Source: Lacisediminimonas sp. (lineage in GTDB: Bacteria; Pseudomonadota; Gammaproteobacteria; Burkholderiales; Burkholderiaceae_D). From it: a DNA stretch of 39,329 nt. The notes beneath the pieces are model-generated. The model ran no database searches. It was not told the DNA's origin and worked only from the letters and a program-made list of their open reading frames with translations. Of this stretch, positions 19,633 through 27,521 are shown one piece after another; positions within the stretch are counted from its first letter, which is position 1; each line of letters starts with the position of its first letter. Made by a program: the position numbers and the translations under genes. The DNA is taken from positions 1 to 39,329 of the forward strand of contig NZ_JAUSNH010000016.1 of the NCBI RefSeq assembly GCF_030645335.1. The letters are read 5' to 3'.

Positions 19633-21582
19633 TCACCATAAGGCGCGGCCGACATTGGGATCAAGTATCCATCCCGGTGGTATTCGCGTGCCGAATGCCG
19701 CGCCATAGCCCTCCATGCCCCCCTGCGCCTGCATTGGCCCCCAGGCCTGCTGCAAAAAATTTTCACCGCCACCCATCAGCGTCGAAAATGGCGACAAGGA
19801 AAAGCTTTGGATTCCCGCCGCCGGTGAGCGCGTCATGCCGCCGATCTGTGTGCTGACCCCTGGACCGGATCGCATGGCTGCCGGGAATTGTTGCGCCGGA
19901 GGCTGCAGGCCCAATGCGATCAGTACGTCGGGCATGCCAAAGCCGGTTCTTTTCGGATCGCCGATATTGATCGCCCTGGTGCTGAACCGGATGATCTGGA
20001 ACAGGCGCTCGACCCGCTCCGCGCTGCGGGTCGCATAGCGCTGCTGGAAGTCCGGGTGGTGCGCCAGGACCAGTGCGGCCAGTCCCGTCACATGCGGCGC
20101 TGCCATTGATGTACCGTCCCACACAGCGAAGTTATTGTCCGGAACCGAAGAGGTAATCGCCACACCGGGCGCACATACCGCAATCTGCGGTCCGAAGCAG
20201 GAAAACTTCGCACTGAAGTAACCATCGGCATCGATCGCGCTGCCGACTGTTTCGGTGTGATAGCTGTCAGGCGGGAATTCCCCCACCTTGCCGATTGCCG
20301 CCACCGCCAGCACATGCGGCGAGGACGCCGGATACTGCACTTCATTACCGGAATTGCCGGCCGCGACAATGCAGGCAATGCCCTGCCGCCGCGCCCGCAA
20401 CAATTGCTGCTCCAGCGCTTCGGACGGCTGGGCGCCGCCCAGGCTCAAGTTGACCACGTCCACCTGCTGCTCGATGCAGTACTCCAGCGCGTCGATCAGT
20501 TGGCTGACCTGGCCGCCGGGGAACAGCTTGCAGACGTGGATCTCGGCGTCAGGCGCGAATCCGCGGATGCCGCGCGGGCCATCGCTGCCGGCGATCACGC
20601 CGGCGCAGTGTGAGCCGTGCGCAATCATGTCTTCGGTCCAGGTACCTGGCGAGGTGCGCTTGTTGATGATGTCGATGCCCAGGTGCACGCCCTTCAGGTC
20701 ATCATGGCTGGTGGCGGCGCCGGAATCGATGATCGCAATCCTGATCCCCTGCCCGCGAAACTGTGGCGGCAGCCGGTCCAGCCGCATCGCCTTCTGGCCC
20801 CAGCCCAGCGCCTGCTGCTGCGGGAACAGCGACAGCGACGGCCAGTCGGCAAGCGGGCGCAGTCCGACCACGTTGGGCCCATCGAAATCGATGTCCGGGT
20901 TGCGCTGGTAAAAGCTCCAATGATCCGCCCTGGGTTTGACATAGAGCGCGCTGATGCTGTCCGGTGTTTCGCCAAACAGTGTCAGCAGCGCCCGGCCCTG
21001 CGCATCGGTGGTGGCATTGGCTGGCAGCAGGCTGCCAAACAGGTAAACTTCCGCGCCGGCCACGGGCGCGTTGTCGGCACCCACCACAAGCACGCCGACC
21101 TGGACCGGCACGCTGCCCTGTGTCGTGAATCCCGCCACCATGCCCGGTGCCGAGAAGCTCGGGTCAAGCAGGTGCAGGCTCTGGTCCGGTTCGACAATCA
21201 CCCGCCCTTGTCCCTGCTGGTTCAGGTTGCTCGCCTTGTCGTCTGCCATGCGCGCCACCAGCACGCTGCTGGAGTCGCCGATTCCGGCACCGAGTGCACC
21301 GATCGCCGACTTCGGCTTGATGATGTCGACGATCTCGATGTCGGGGCTGTTGCGCAAGGCCTGTTCGATCACGTTCGACTGCAGTGGCATCAGTCCCATC
21401 ATCATCAGGCCTTCTTGCTGGCGGCTGGCGACCAGGAACTGTGACTTGCGCCGGCCGATCCGGTGCGGCCCGGGGGCAGGGCCGGCAGCATTGGCGGGGG
21501 CCAAGCGGTCGGAGGAGGGCTGCTTGTCGGCCTCGGAAGACGCCGGGGTAGCGCTGCCGGTGCTCGTGTGTCGTTTTGTCAT
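19633..21582 (-). CDS. S8 subtilisin-like serine protease with N-terminal propeptide-like and beta-sandwich (CnaB/TTR-like) regions
   Basis: Catalytic motifs IRIAIIDSGAATSHDDL (Asp), AHGSHCAGVIAGSDG (His), AAGNSGNE (Asn), DGTSMAAPHVTGLAAL (Ser); 649 aa from MTKRHTST. Confidence 0.93.
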   Translation of the reverse strand: MTKRHTSTGSATPASSEADKQPSSDRLAPANAAGPAPGPHRIGRRKSQFLVASRQQEGLMMMGLMPLQSNVIEQALRNSPDIEIVDIIKPKSAIGALGAGIGDSSSVLVARMADDKASNLNQQGQGRVIVEPDQSLHLLDPSFSAPGMVAGFTTQGSVPVQVGVLVVGADNAPVAGAEVYLFGSLLPANATTDAQGRALLTLFGETPDSISALYVKPRADHWSFYQRNPDIDFDGPNVVGLRPLADWPSLSLFPQQQALGWGQKAMRLDRLPPQFRGQGIRIAIIDSGAATSHDDLKGVHLGIDIINKRTSPGTWTEDMIAHGSHCAGVIAGSDGPRGIRGFAPDAEIHVCKLFPGGQVSQLIDALEYCIEQQVDVVNLSLGGAQPSEALEQQLLRARRQGIACIVAAGNSGNEVQYPASSPHVLAVAAIGKVGEFPPDSYHTETVGSAIDADGYFSAKFSCFGPQIAVCAPGVAITSSVPDNNFAVWDGTSMAAPHVTGLAALVLAHHPDFQQRYATRSAERVERLFQIIRFSTRAINIGDPKRTGFGMPDVLIALGLQPPAQQFPAAMRSGPGVSTQIGGMTRSPAAGIQSFSLSPFSTLMGGGENFLQQAWGPMQAQGGMEGYGAAFGTRIPPGWILDPNVGRALW

Positions 21583-21602
21583 ATTGTTGATCCTGTTTCG
21601 TT

Positions 21603-21860
21603 TCAATTCCCGCCACCGGGGAAGGGGGACAGTGGCTGGTCCGGTTCGATGCTCAGGCGAGTCGCTGCGCGGAATCGGTGACGCAAGGCCTTTGCCTGTG
21701 CGTCATTCATCCGCACCACCGCGGTATGGGGCGCGTGCGGCGGGCCGATGGTGTCTTCGAGTTCAAGCGCCGGGTCGCTGCGTATGCCATCGAGTACATC
21801 GGCCAGCGTGGCGGGATCCGCGGCGTGAACCAGGTAACGTGTTGATGCGGGTCTGCTCAT
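21603..21860 (-). CDS. 85-aa protein resembling a stand-alone subtilase propeptide / I9-like inhibitor
   Basis: MSRPASTRYLVHAADPATLADVLDGIRSDPALELEDTIGPPHAPHTAVVRMNDAQAKALRHRFRAATRLSIEPDQPLSPFPGGGN; aligns with residues ~48-140 of the downstream protease. Confidence 0.8.
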   Translation of the reverse strand: MSRPASTRYLVHAADPATLADVLDGIRSDPALELEDTIGPPHAPHTAVVRMNDAQAKALRHRFRAATRLSIEPDQPLSPFPGGGN

Positions 21861-21887
21861 GTCGTTGTTCGCTCAGTTAACAAGAAG

Positions 21888-21913
21888 GGCCGGACCCGTA
21901 TCCGGATCCGGCC
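21888..21913 (-). terminator. Candidate (weak) intercistronic terminator/attenuator hairpin
   Basis: On the minus strand GGCCGGA-N12-TCCGGCC is followed by CTTCTTGTT, between the repeat-protein stop and the 85-aa gene start. Confidence 0.4.
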
Positions 21914-21951
21914 ATGGCCGTGGGCGCCTGCGACGGGCGCCGCGCAAACTG

Positions 21952-23097
21952 TCAGTGGATGGTTTGCTGGCCAAACCCTGCGCCGGTGGCGCCCTGCGGA
22001 TTGGCATAGCCAGTCCCGCCACCCTGCTGTCCTTGCTGTGCCTGCTGCTGCATCAACTGCTGCAGCATTTGCTGCTGCGCCAATTGGGCCTGCAGCGCAT
22101 ACGCCGTTGCCGGATCATTGGCGAAGGGCAGGATCTGCCCGATCTGACCGGCGATGTTGCCAATCTGCGAGCCCAACTGCTGGTTGCCCAGCATGCCGCC
22201 GACGGCGCTGCCCACTGGTTGGCCGTATTGGCTCAGCAGGTTGCCGAACCATCCTTGCGGCCCCAACGACTGCTGTCCCTGGCCAGGCTGTTGCTGTTGC
22301 TGCTGCTGTTGGGCTTGTTGCCATGCTTGCTGTTGCGCCAGTTGGGCGTAGGCCAGCGTGGCGGGATCAGCGTTGAACGGCAGCATGCGGCCGAACTGCC
22401 CGGCTATGCCGCCGATGGTGCTGCCCATTCCCCGGTTGCCGAGCAAGCCGCCGATGGCGCCGCCGACCGGTTGTGCAATCTGTCCGAGCAAATTGCCAAA
22501 GAATCCCTGCGGCGCAAATTGCTGGCCCTGGCCCTGTTGCGCCTGTTGCTGTTGTTGTTGCTGCTGTTGCAGCAACTGTTGGAGTTGCTGCAGTTGCTGT
22601 AGCTGTTGCAGTTGCGCCGGATCGGCATTGAAGGGCAACATTGAACCGAGCTGTCCTGCAATTCCGCCTATCGTGCTGCCCAGTCCCCGGTTGCCGAACA
22701 TGCCGCCGATGGCGCCGCCAAGTGGTCGTCCAACCTGGCCGATCAGGTTGCCGAAAAATCCTTGCGGCGCCAGTTGTTGCTGTTCCTGTGGCTGTTGCTG
22801 CTGTTGCTGCAGATTTTGTAGTTGCTGCAGTTGCTGCAGTTGCTGCAGTTGCTGCTGCTGTTGGGCTACTTGCATCGGATCCGCATTGAAGGGCAGGAAG
22901 CCCCCGCCGATGCCGCCCGCGATCTGGCCGATCTGTCCACCCAACTGCGAATTGCCGAACAGGCCACCGATGCCGCGCCCCACCAGGCCACCGACCGGCC
23001 CGCCCAGCAGGCTGCCGAATAGCCCCTGTGGAGCCAGACCGCCACCGCCACCATAGGATTGCGCATAGGGATTGGCGTTGTATTGGGATTCGTACAT
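21952..23097 (-). CDS. Glycine-zipper / polyglutamine repeat protein (381 aa)
   Basis: Four repeats of APQGFFGNLxGQxxxPxGGAIGGxxGNRxxGSTIGGIAGQxGxxLPFNADP joined by polyQ/LQQ linkers; RBS AAAGGAG just upstream of the ATG on the minus strand. Confidence 0.88.
   Translation of the reverse strand: MYESQYNANPYAQSYGGGGGLAPQGLFGSLLGGPVGGLVGRGIGGLFGNSQLGGQIGQIAGGIGGGFLPFNADPMQVAQQQQQLQQLQQLQQLQNLQQQQQQPQEQQQLAPQGFFGNLIGQVGRPLGGAIGGMFGNRGLGSTIGGIAGQLGSMLPFNADPAQLQQLQQLQQLQQLLQQQQQQQQQAQQGQGQQFAPQGFFGNLLGQIAQPVGGAIGGLLGNRGMGSTIGGIAGQFGRMLPFNADPATLAYAQLAQQQAWQQAQQQQQQQQPGQGQQSLGPQGWFGNLLSQYGQPVGSAVGGMLGNQQLGSQIGNIAGQIGQILPFANDPATAYALQAQLAQQQMLQQLMQQQAQQGQQGGGTGYANPQGATGAGFGQQTIH
22111..23037 (-). repeat. 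Four-copy coding repeat: 22876-23037, 22618-22773, 22363-22518, 22111-22266
   Basis: Repeat units of 54, 52, 52 and 52 aa, spaced 88, 85 and 84 aa apart, counted from the translation. Confidence 0.9.
22822..22848 (+). repeat. 9-nt tandem repeat (TTGCTGCAG)x3 within an LQQ-encoding linker
   Basis: Three exact copies read at 22822-22830, 22831-22839 and 22840-22848, followed by TTGCTGCTGCTG. Confidence 0.85.
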
Positions 23098-23481
23098 GTG
23101 AAACTCCTTTGTATGGATTTGCCGGTCCGGGCATCCGACATGCCAGTCCGGTTGTCCGAACTACGCATGCCAATGCCGTGCACCCTGTATTGCCCTGCGA
23201 CCGGCCAGATTTTTCTTCGATTTCGGGTGCAGAACCGATTGCCCCCGCGTGAGTTTGCTGCGGCAGAAGAACCACGACCGACGTGTCCTTCATGCTGCGA
23301 GCAGTGTTGTCGGGCGCCGTGGGGTTTTCAAGCCGTGCTGGGGCAGACTTGAGAGGTCTCAATAGGGCTGCAGTCAGCGTTAAGCCGGTGCACATTAAGG
23401 TCGATTAGCGAACGTTTTTTATGGTCCTGCCGCAGCAGGATTGCCGCGCCGGTAGTGTTCGCTACAGTGCCCGCTACATAC

Positions 23482-23916
23482 CTACCGTTGACGGTCCGGC
23501 TCATGCCAGCGGCGATGCTCACCGCCACCATGCAGCCGGCGCAGTTCATGCTCGTGCCACTGGCGAAGGTGCAGCTCTTCCTCGAACAGACGCCGGTCGC
23601 GCAGCGAGGGGTCGCCATGGGTAAATGGCGGCGGCTGCGGCGGTACAGGCTGCCAGCCCGGGTAGAAAGGCTGCATCGACGTATAGGGAAAAGCCGGCGT
23701 GACGAAAGGCGAGGGAGAGGGCGCTTGCAGCAAGGGCGGCGGTGGATTGAACATTCCCGGGCTTGGCGCAAGATGCGGGAGCGGCGCTGGCGGCGCGCGA
23801 TGATGCGCCCCGGGTGGCGGATTGACCAGCCCCCTTGCTCCATGCGCCAAGGCGTTGAGCGGCGCCCACAGGTACAGGCACGCAGCAAAAGCAACAAGAC
23901 CAGTAATGATGCGCAT
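23482..23916 (-). CDS. Proline-rich protein with N-terminal signal/anchor segment
   Basis: MRIITGLVAFAACLYLWAPLNALAHGARGLVNPPPGAHHRAPPAPLPHLAPSPGMFNPPPPLLQAPSPSPFVTPAFPY...; GGAG located ~8 nt upstream of the ATG on the minus strand. Confidence 0.62.
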   Translation of the reverse strand: MRIITGLVAFAACLYLWAPLNALAHGARGLVNPPPGAHHRAPPAPLPHLAPSPGMFNPPPPLLQAPSPSPFVTPAFPYTSMQPFYPGWQPVPPQPPPFTHGDPSLRDRRLFEEELHLRQWHEHELRRLHGGGEHRRWHEPDRQR

Positions 23917-24339
23917 GACAGGACTCCGGACAAGGTCGCCTGGTGGAAGCCGGCACCCGATAACTTTGACATGCCGGAAACAGGATCGATGCCGGCAGGC
24001 GCAAAAAAAGCCCGGTTCGTTGCCGGTCCGGCTATTGACCCGGGTCAAGCAGTTCCGGTAAGGTAAGCGCCTCCCATCTTTCCTGGCTGCACAGCATGCG
24101 CGACTCTTCCGGTTCTACCGCACGGGCGTTACCGGGCAAAAGCAGGCAGTTCAATTTCAGCAAGCTGCAGGCCGTGCTGTGCATGGCGGCGTCGGCTGCG
24201 GTGAGCGTCGCCCTGCTGGCCTGGGCGATTTCAGCCTGGTCCTGAGCATCGGGCGCTGATGTCTTCCGCCAGGCTGCTGGTGGATCAACAACGCATTGCC
24301 GATTGACCACAAGCAAGACCGCCACTACACTGGCGCCGT

Positions 24340-24534
24340 ACTGGTGCACGCACGCCTGTCTGGCGTGCAGTTAAACGGGAAACACGGCGCGAAGCGCGGC
24401 TTCGCCAACGTGTGCTGCCCCCGCAACGGTAAGCAAGCGTATGGGTCATCCATACCGGCTGTCATGAAGCCACTGTGCCGAAGTCCGGCATGGGAAGGCC
24501 GGCAGTTTGTCTTGCTAGCCCGGATACCGGCCCG
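24340..24534 (+). ncRNA. Cobalamin (AdoCbl) riboswitch
   Basis: GGTGCACGCACGCC...AAACGGGAAACACGG...GCTGCCCCCGCAACGGTAAGC...AGCCACTG...GGCATGGGAAGGCCGGC...AGCCCGGATACCGGCC (B12 box), upstream of a btuB-like gene. Confidence 0.93.
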
Positions 24535-24623
24535 TACAGGTGAAGACCTCGCGCAAGCAGGCCTTCGTTCGAACCGGGCTTGCGGGGAAGCCGGCCCGGT
24601 ACTCCTCGTAGCAAACCATCATC

Positions 24624-26528
24624 ATGAACCCTCGTTTTACCTGCGCTCCCGCATGGACGCCGTTCGCACTCGCCCTGGCCATTGGCGCGGCTTATTCTCC
24701 ACTCTCCCAGGCGCAAGCCAGATCCGATGCCACGCTGCCTGAAGTCCAGGTAAGCGGCTCGCGCTTTGTCAGCGATCCGGTTTTCGCGCCGCTTGGCGCC
24801 ACCGTCATCAGCGCCGATGAAATCCGCGACGCCGGCATCGGCAACGTCAGTGAGGCGATACGCAAGCTGGGCAATGTATCGGGCCGACAAGGCTTTACCG
24901 CGCCGGATAATTTCTCGCTCGACATGCGTGGCTTTGGCGCCAACAGCGACCAGAATATCGTGATCATGGTAGACGGCGTGCGCCTGTCAGAAAATGAACA
25001 GGCGGCTGCGCAACTGAGCGCCGTGCCGATCGACAGCGTCGAGCGTATTGAAATCGTGCGCGGTGGAAATAGCGTGCTGTACGGTGACGGCGCGATCGGC
25101 GGCACGATACAGATCATCACCAAAAAGCCGCAGCGCAACACCCAGCGCGCCAGTGTGTTCGTTGAAGCAGGCAGCTTCGGCCAGCGCGCCGCACGTGCCA
25201 CGTTTTCAAAGGACTGGAACGGCCTGGCGCTGGATGCCAACCTGAGCCGGCAGGATCAGGAAGGCTATCGCCGCAATAACGCCGTGCGCGAAGAAAATGT
25301 CAGCGCCAGCTTGCAAAAGTCTTTCGAAGGCGGGCGTGTCGGTCTGCGCGTGGAGAATGGCACGCAAGATTTCCGTCTGCCTGGCGCCTTGTCCCTGGCG
25401 GCATTCCAGGCCGATCCGCGCGCGACTAATACGCCGCGCGATTTCGGCTCGCTCGACAGCCGTCGCACCACCTTGTTCGGCGAGATGCGCGCCGGTGAAC
25501 TCGATTTCGCCGCCGAACTTTCCAATCGCGAAAAAGCATCGCGGCAATATGGCAGTTTCCCGTATTCCTTCGATACGCGCACCACGCAGTTTTCCCCGCG
25601 CGTGCGCTGGCTGGGTACTGTCGGCGGCCTGCGCAATGAGCTCGTCAGCGGCATCGACCTCACGCGCTGGTGGCGCAGCGTCGGCAGCGCAATCGCGTCG
25701 CAAGACGCCCAGGCGATCTACCTGCGCGATGAATTGCGCATCGGGCGCTGGCGCATGGCTGCCGGTGCGCGCCACGAAAGTTTCGACAAGAAGGACACCA
25801 AATACAAGGTCGAACAAAGCGTCAATGCCTGGGAGCTGCAGGCGGCTTATGCGGCAAGCGAGCAGGCCGAGGTCTATGCCAAGCTCAGCAAGAGTTACCG
25901 CATCCCCAACGCGGACGACAATGCATTCCTGGCCAAGCCCTTGTTGCCGCAGACCTCGCGCGATATCGAAGTCGGCGCCGTGCTGGGCGATGCGCGCCGC
26001 AAATTCATTGCACGGGTATTTCGCCACAAGCTGTCCAACGAGATATTTTATGATCCGACCGTGTTCTCCAACGTGAACCTTGATCCGACGCAGCGCGAAG
26101 GTTTCGAGCTGGAAGCCAATCTGCGCATAGCGCCGAGCGTGTCGCTGGCCGGTGCGTTTTCGCATATCGCCGCCGGCTTCACTGCCGGGCCGAATGCCGG
26201 ACGCGAAATGATCCTGGTACCGCGCAATACGGCCTCGTTGCGCGTGAACTGGATGCCTGGCGGGCCGCAGCGCGCGACCATCGGTGTACGCTGGACGGAT
26301 GAGCAGCGCTATGGTGACGACTTCAGCAACGCGTGCAGCAGGCGCATTGCTTCCTATGCGGTGGTCGATGCACGGTATGCTTATCGCAGCGGGCCATGGG
26401 AATTTGCCGCCACCGGCAGCAACCTGGCCAATCGAAGTTATTTCAGCAATGCCTTCTCCTGCGCCACCGGCAGCGTCTACCCGGAATCCGGCCGCCAGGT
26501 CCGGGTATCGCTGCGACGTGATTTCTGA
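24624..26528 (+). CDS. btuB: BtuB-like TonB-dependent outer-membrane receptor
   Basis: Signal peptide, plug domain (MRGFGANSDQNIVIMVDGVRLSENEQAAAQLSAVPIDSVERIEIVRGGNSVLYGDGAIGGTIQIIT), terminal Phe; directly behind a cobalamin riboswitch. Confidence 0.9.
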   Translation: MNPRFTCAPAWTPFALALAIGAAYSPLSQAQARSDATLPEVQVSGSRFVSDPVFAPLGATVISADEIRDAGIGNVSEAIRKLGNVSGRQGFTAPDNFSLDMRGFGANSDQNIVIMVDGVRLSENEQAAAQLSAVPIDSVERIEIVRGGNSVLYGDGAIGGTIQIITKKPQRNTQRASVFVEAGSFGQRAARATFSKDWNGLALDANLSRQDQEGYRRNNAVREENVSASLQKSFEGGRVGLRVENGTQDFRLPGALSLAAFQADPRATNTPRDFGSLDSRRTTLFGEMRAGELDFAAELSNREKASRQYGSFPYSFDTRTTQFSPRVRWLGTVGGLRNELVSGIDLTRWWRSVGSAIASQDAQAIYLRDELRIGRWRMAAGARHESFDKKDTKYKVEQSVNAWELQAAYAASEQAEVYAKLSKSYRIPNADDNAFLAKPLLPQTSRDIEVGAVLGDARRKFIARVFRHKLSNEIFYDPTVFSNVNLDPTQREGFELEANLRIAPSVSLAGAFSHIAAGFTAGPNAGREMILVPRNTASLRVNWMPGGPQRATIGVRWTDEQRYGDDFSNACSRRIASYAVVDARYAYRSGPWEFAATGSNLANRSYFSNAFSCATGSVYPESGRQVRVSLRRDF

Positions 26529-26558
26529 GCCACGGCACAGGTTCGCAGGGACAGCCAG

Positions 26559-27521
26559 ATGAACGCACGACCGATGCTCTTGTCGCTGCTGGCGGGACTG
26601 GCCGTGCTGGCGCTCGCGCTGGGCGTGGCATGCGGCAGCAGCGGATGTAGTGCATTGTCATCCGACATCCTGTGGCAACTGCGCCTGCCACGCGCGCTGG
26701 CCGCGTTTGCGGTTGGCGCCTTGCTGGCCCTGTCCGGCGCGCTGATGCAGGTGCTGCTGCGCAATCCGCTGGCTGATCCCTATGTGCTGGGCGTGTCCGG
26801 CGGCGCAGCCGCCGGCGCCATGCTCGGGCTGAGCTTATTTCCGGCGCTGGCCTGGAGCCTGCAAGCCGGTGCGCTCGCCGGCGCCCTGTTGTCACTGCTG
26901 CTGTTGCTGGCACTGGCCGGGCGCGCGCTGATGGGCGCTGCCGCGCCAGCTTCGACCGCGCCGGCCGGCGTGCGCCTGATCCTGACCGGCGTGATGATCG
27001 CGGCCGCATTCGGTGCACTGCTGTCGATGATGTTGGCCATGGCGCCCGACAATGCGCTGCGCGGGGTGTTCTTCTGGTTGCTGGGCGACCTCGAGAGCAG
27101 CCGCTACCAGGCGTTTGGCTGGATCGTGCTGGTGGCCGCCGTCATCTGGTCATGGCTCGCTGCGCCGCAGCTCAACGTGCTGGTGCATGGCGACGCGGCG
27201 GCTTTCCTGCTCGGCGTCCGGGTCGACCGCTTGCGCCTGATGACCTTGCTGGTGGCGGGCATTTCCACCGCAGCGGCGGTCTCGGTTGCCGGCACGGTCG
27301 GCTTCATTGGCCTGGTTGTGCCGCATGCGGCGCGCCTGATGATCGGCAATGACCAGCGCCTGCTGCTGCCTGCTTGCGCATTGGCCGGTGGTGCGGTGCT
27401 GGTACTGGCCGACCTTGTTGCGCGCACGGTGGTGGCGCCGGTGCAATTGCCGGTGGGTGTCATTACGGTGCTGGTCGGCGTACCGGTATTTCTCGTCCTG
27501 CTGGCAAGGAGCCGGACATGA
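26559..27521 (+). CDS. btuC: FecCD-family ABC transporter permease (cobalamin)
   Basis: LRLPRALAAFAVGALLALSGALMQVLLRNPLADPYVLGVSGGAAAGAMLGL: FecCD/BtuC signature. Confidence 0.9.
   Translation: MNARPMLLSLLAGLAVLALALGVACGSSGCSALSSDILWQLRLPRALAAFAVGALLALSGALMQVLLRNPLADPYVLGVSGGAAAGAMLGLSLFPALAWSLQAGALAGALLSLLLLLALAGRALMGAAAPASTAPAGVRLILTGVMIAAAFGALLSMMLAMAPDNALRGVFFWLLGDLESSRYQAFGWIVLVAAVIWSWLAAPQLNVLVHGDAAAFLLGVRVDRLRLMTLLVAGISTAAAVSVAGTVGFIGLVVPHAARLMIGNDQRLLLPACALAGGAVLVLADLVARTVVAPVQLPVGVITVLVGVPVFLVLLARSRT

Noticed and set aside
22111-23037. Possible CRISPR-like array because of regular spacing
   Set aside because: The repeats are 150+ nt, diverged, and encode protein in one continuous frame; they are protein repeats, not CRISPR.
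21859-23056. Long plus-strand ORFs (247 aa at 21859-22602; 232 aa at 22358-23056; 82 aa at 22641-22889)
   Set aside because: They are antisense readings of the CAG/CTG-rich linkers, giving Leu-, Cys- or Ala-runs; the minus-strand 381-aa frame has an RBS and a conserved repeat structure.
24032-24349. 105-aa minus-strand ORF upstream of the Pro-rich gene
   Set aside because: Start lies inside the cobalamin riboswitch region on the opposite strand, no clear RBS or recognisable domain; left unannotated though it could be a small gene.
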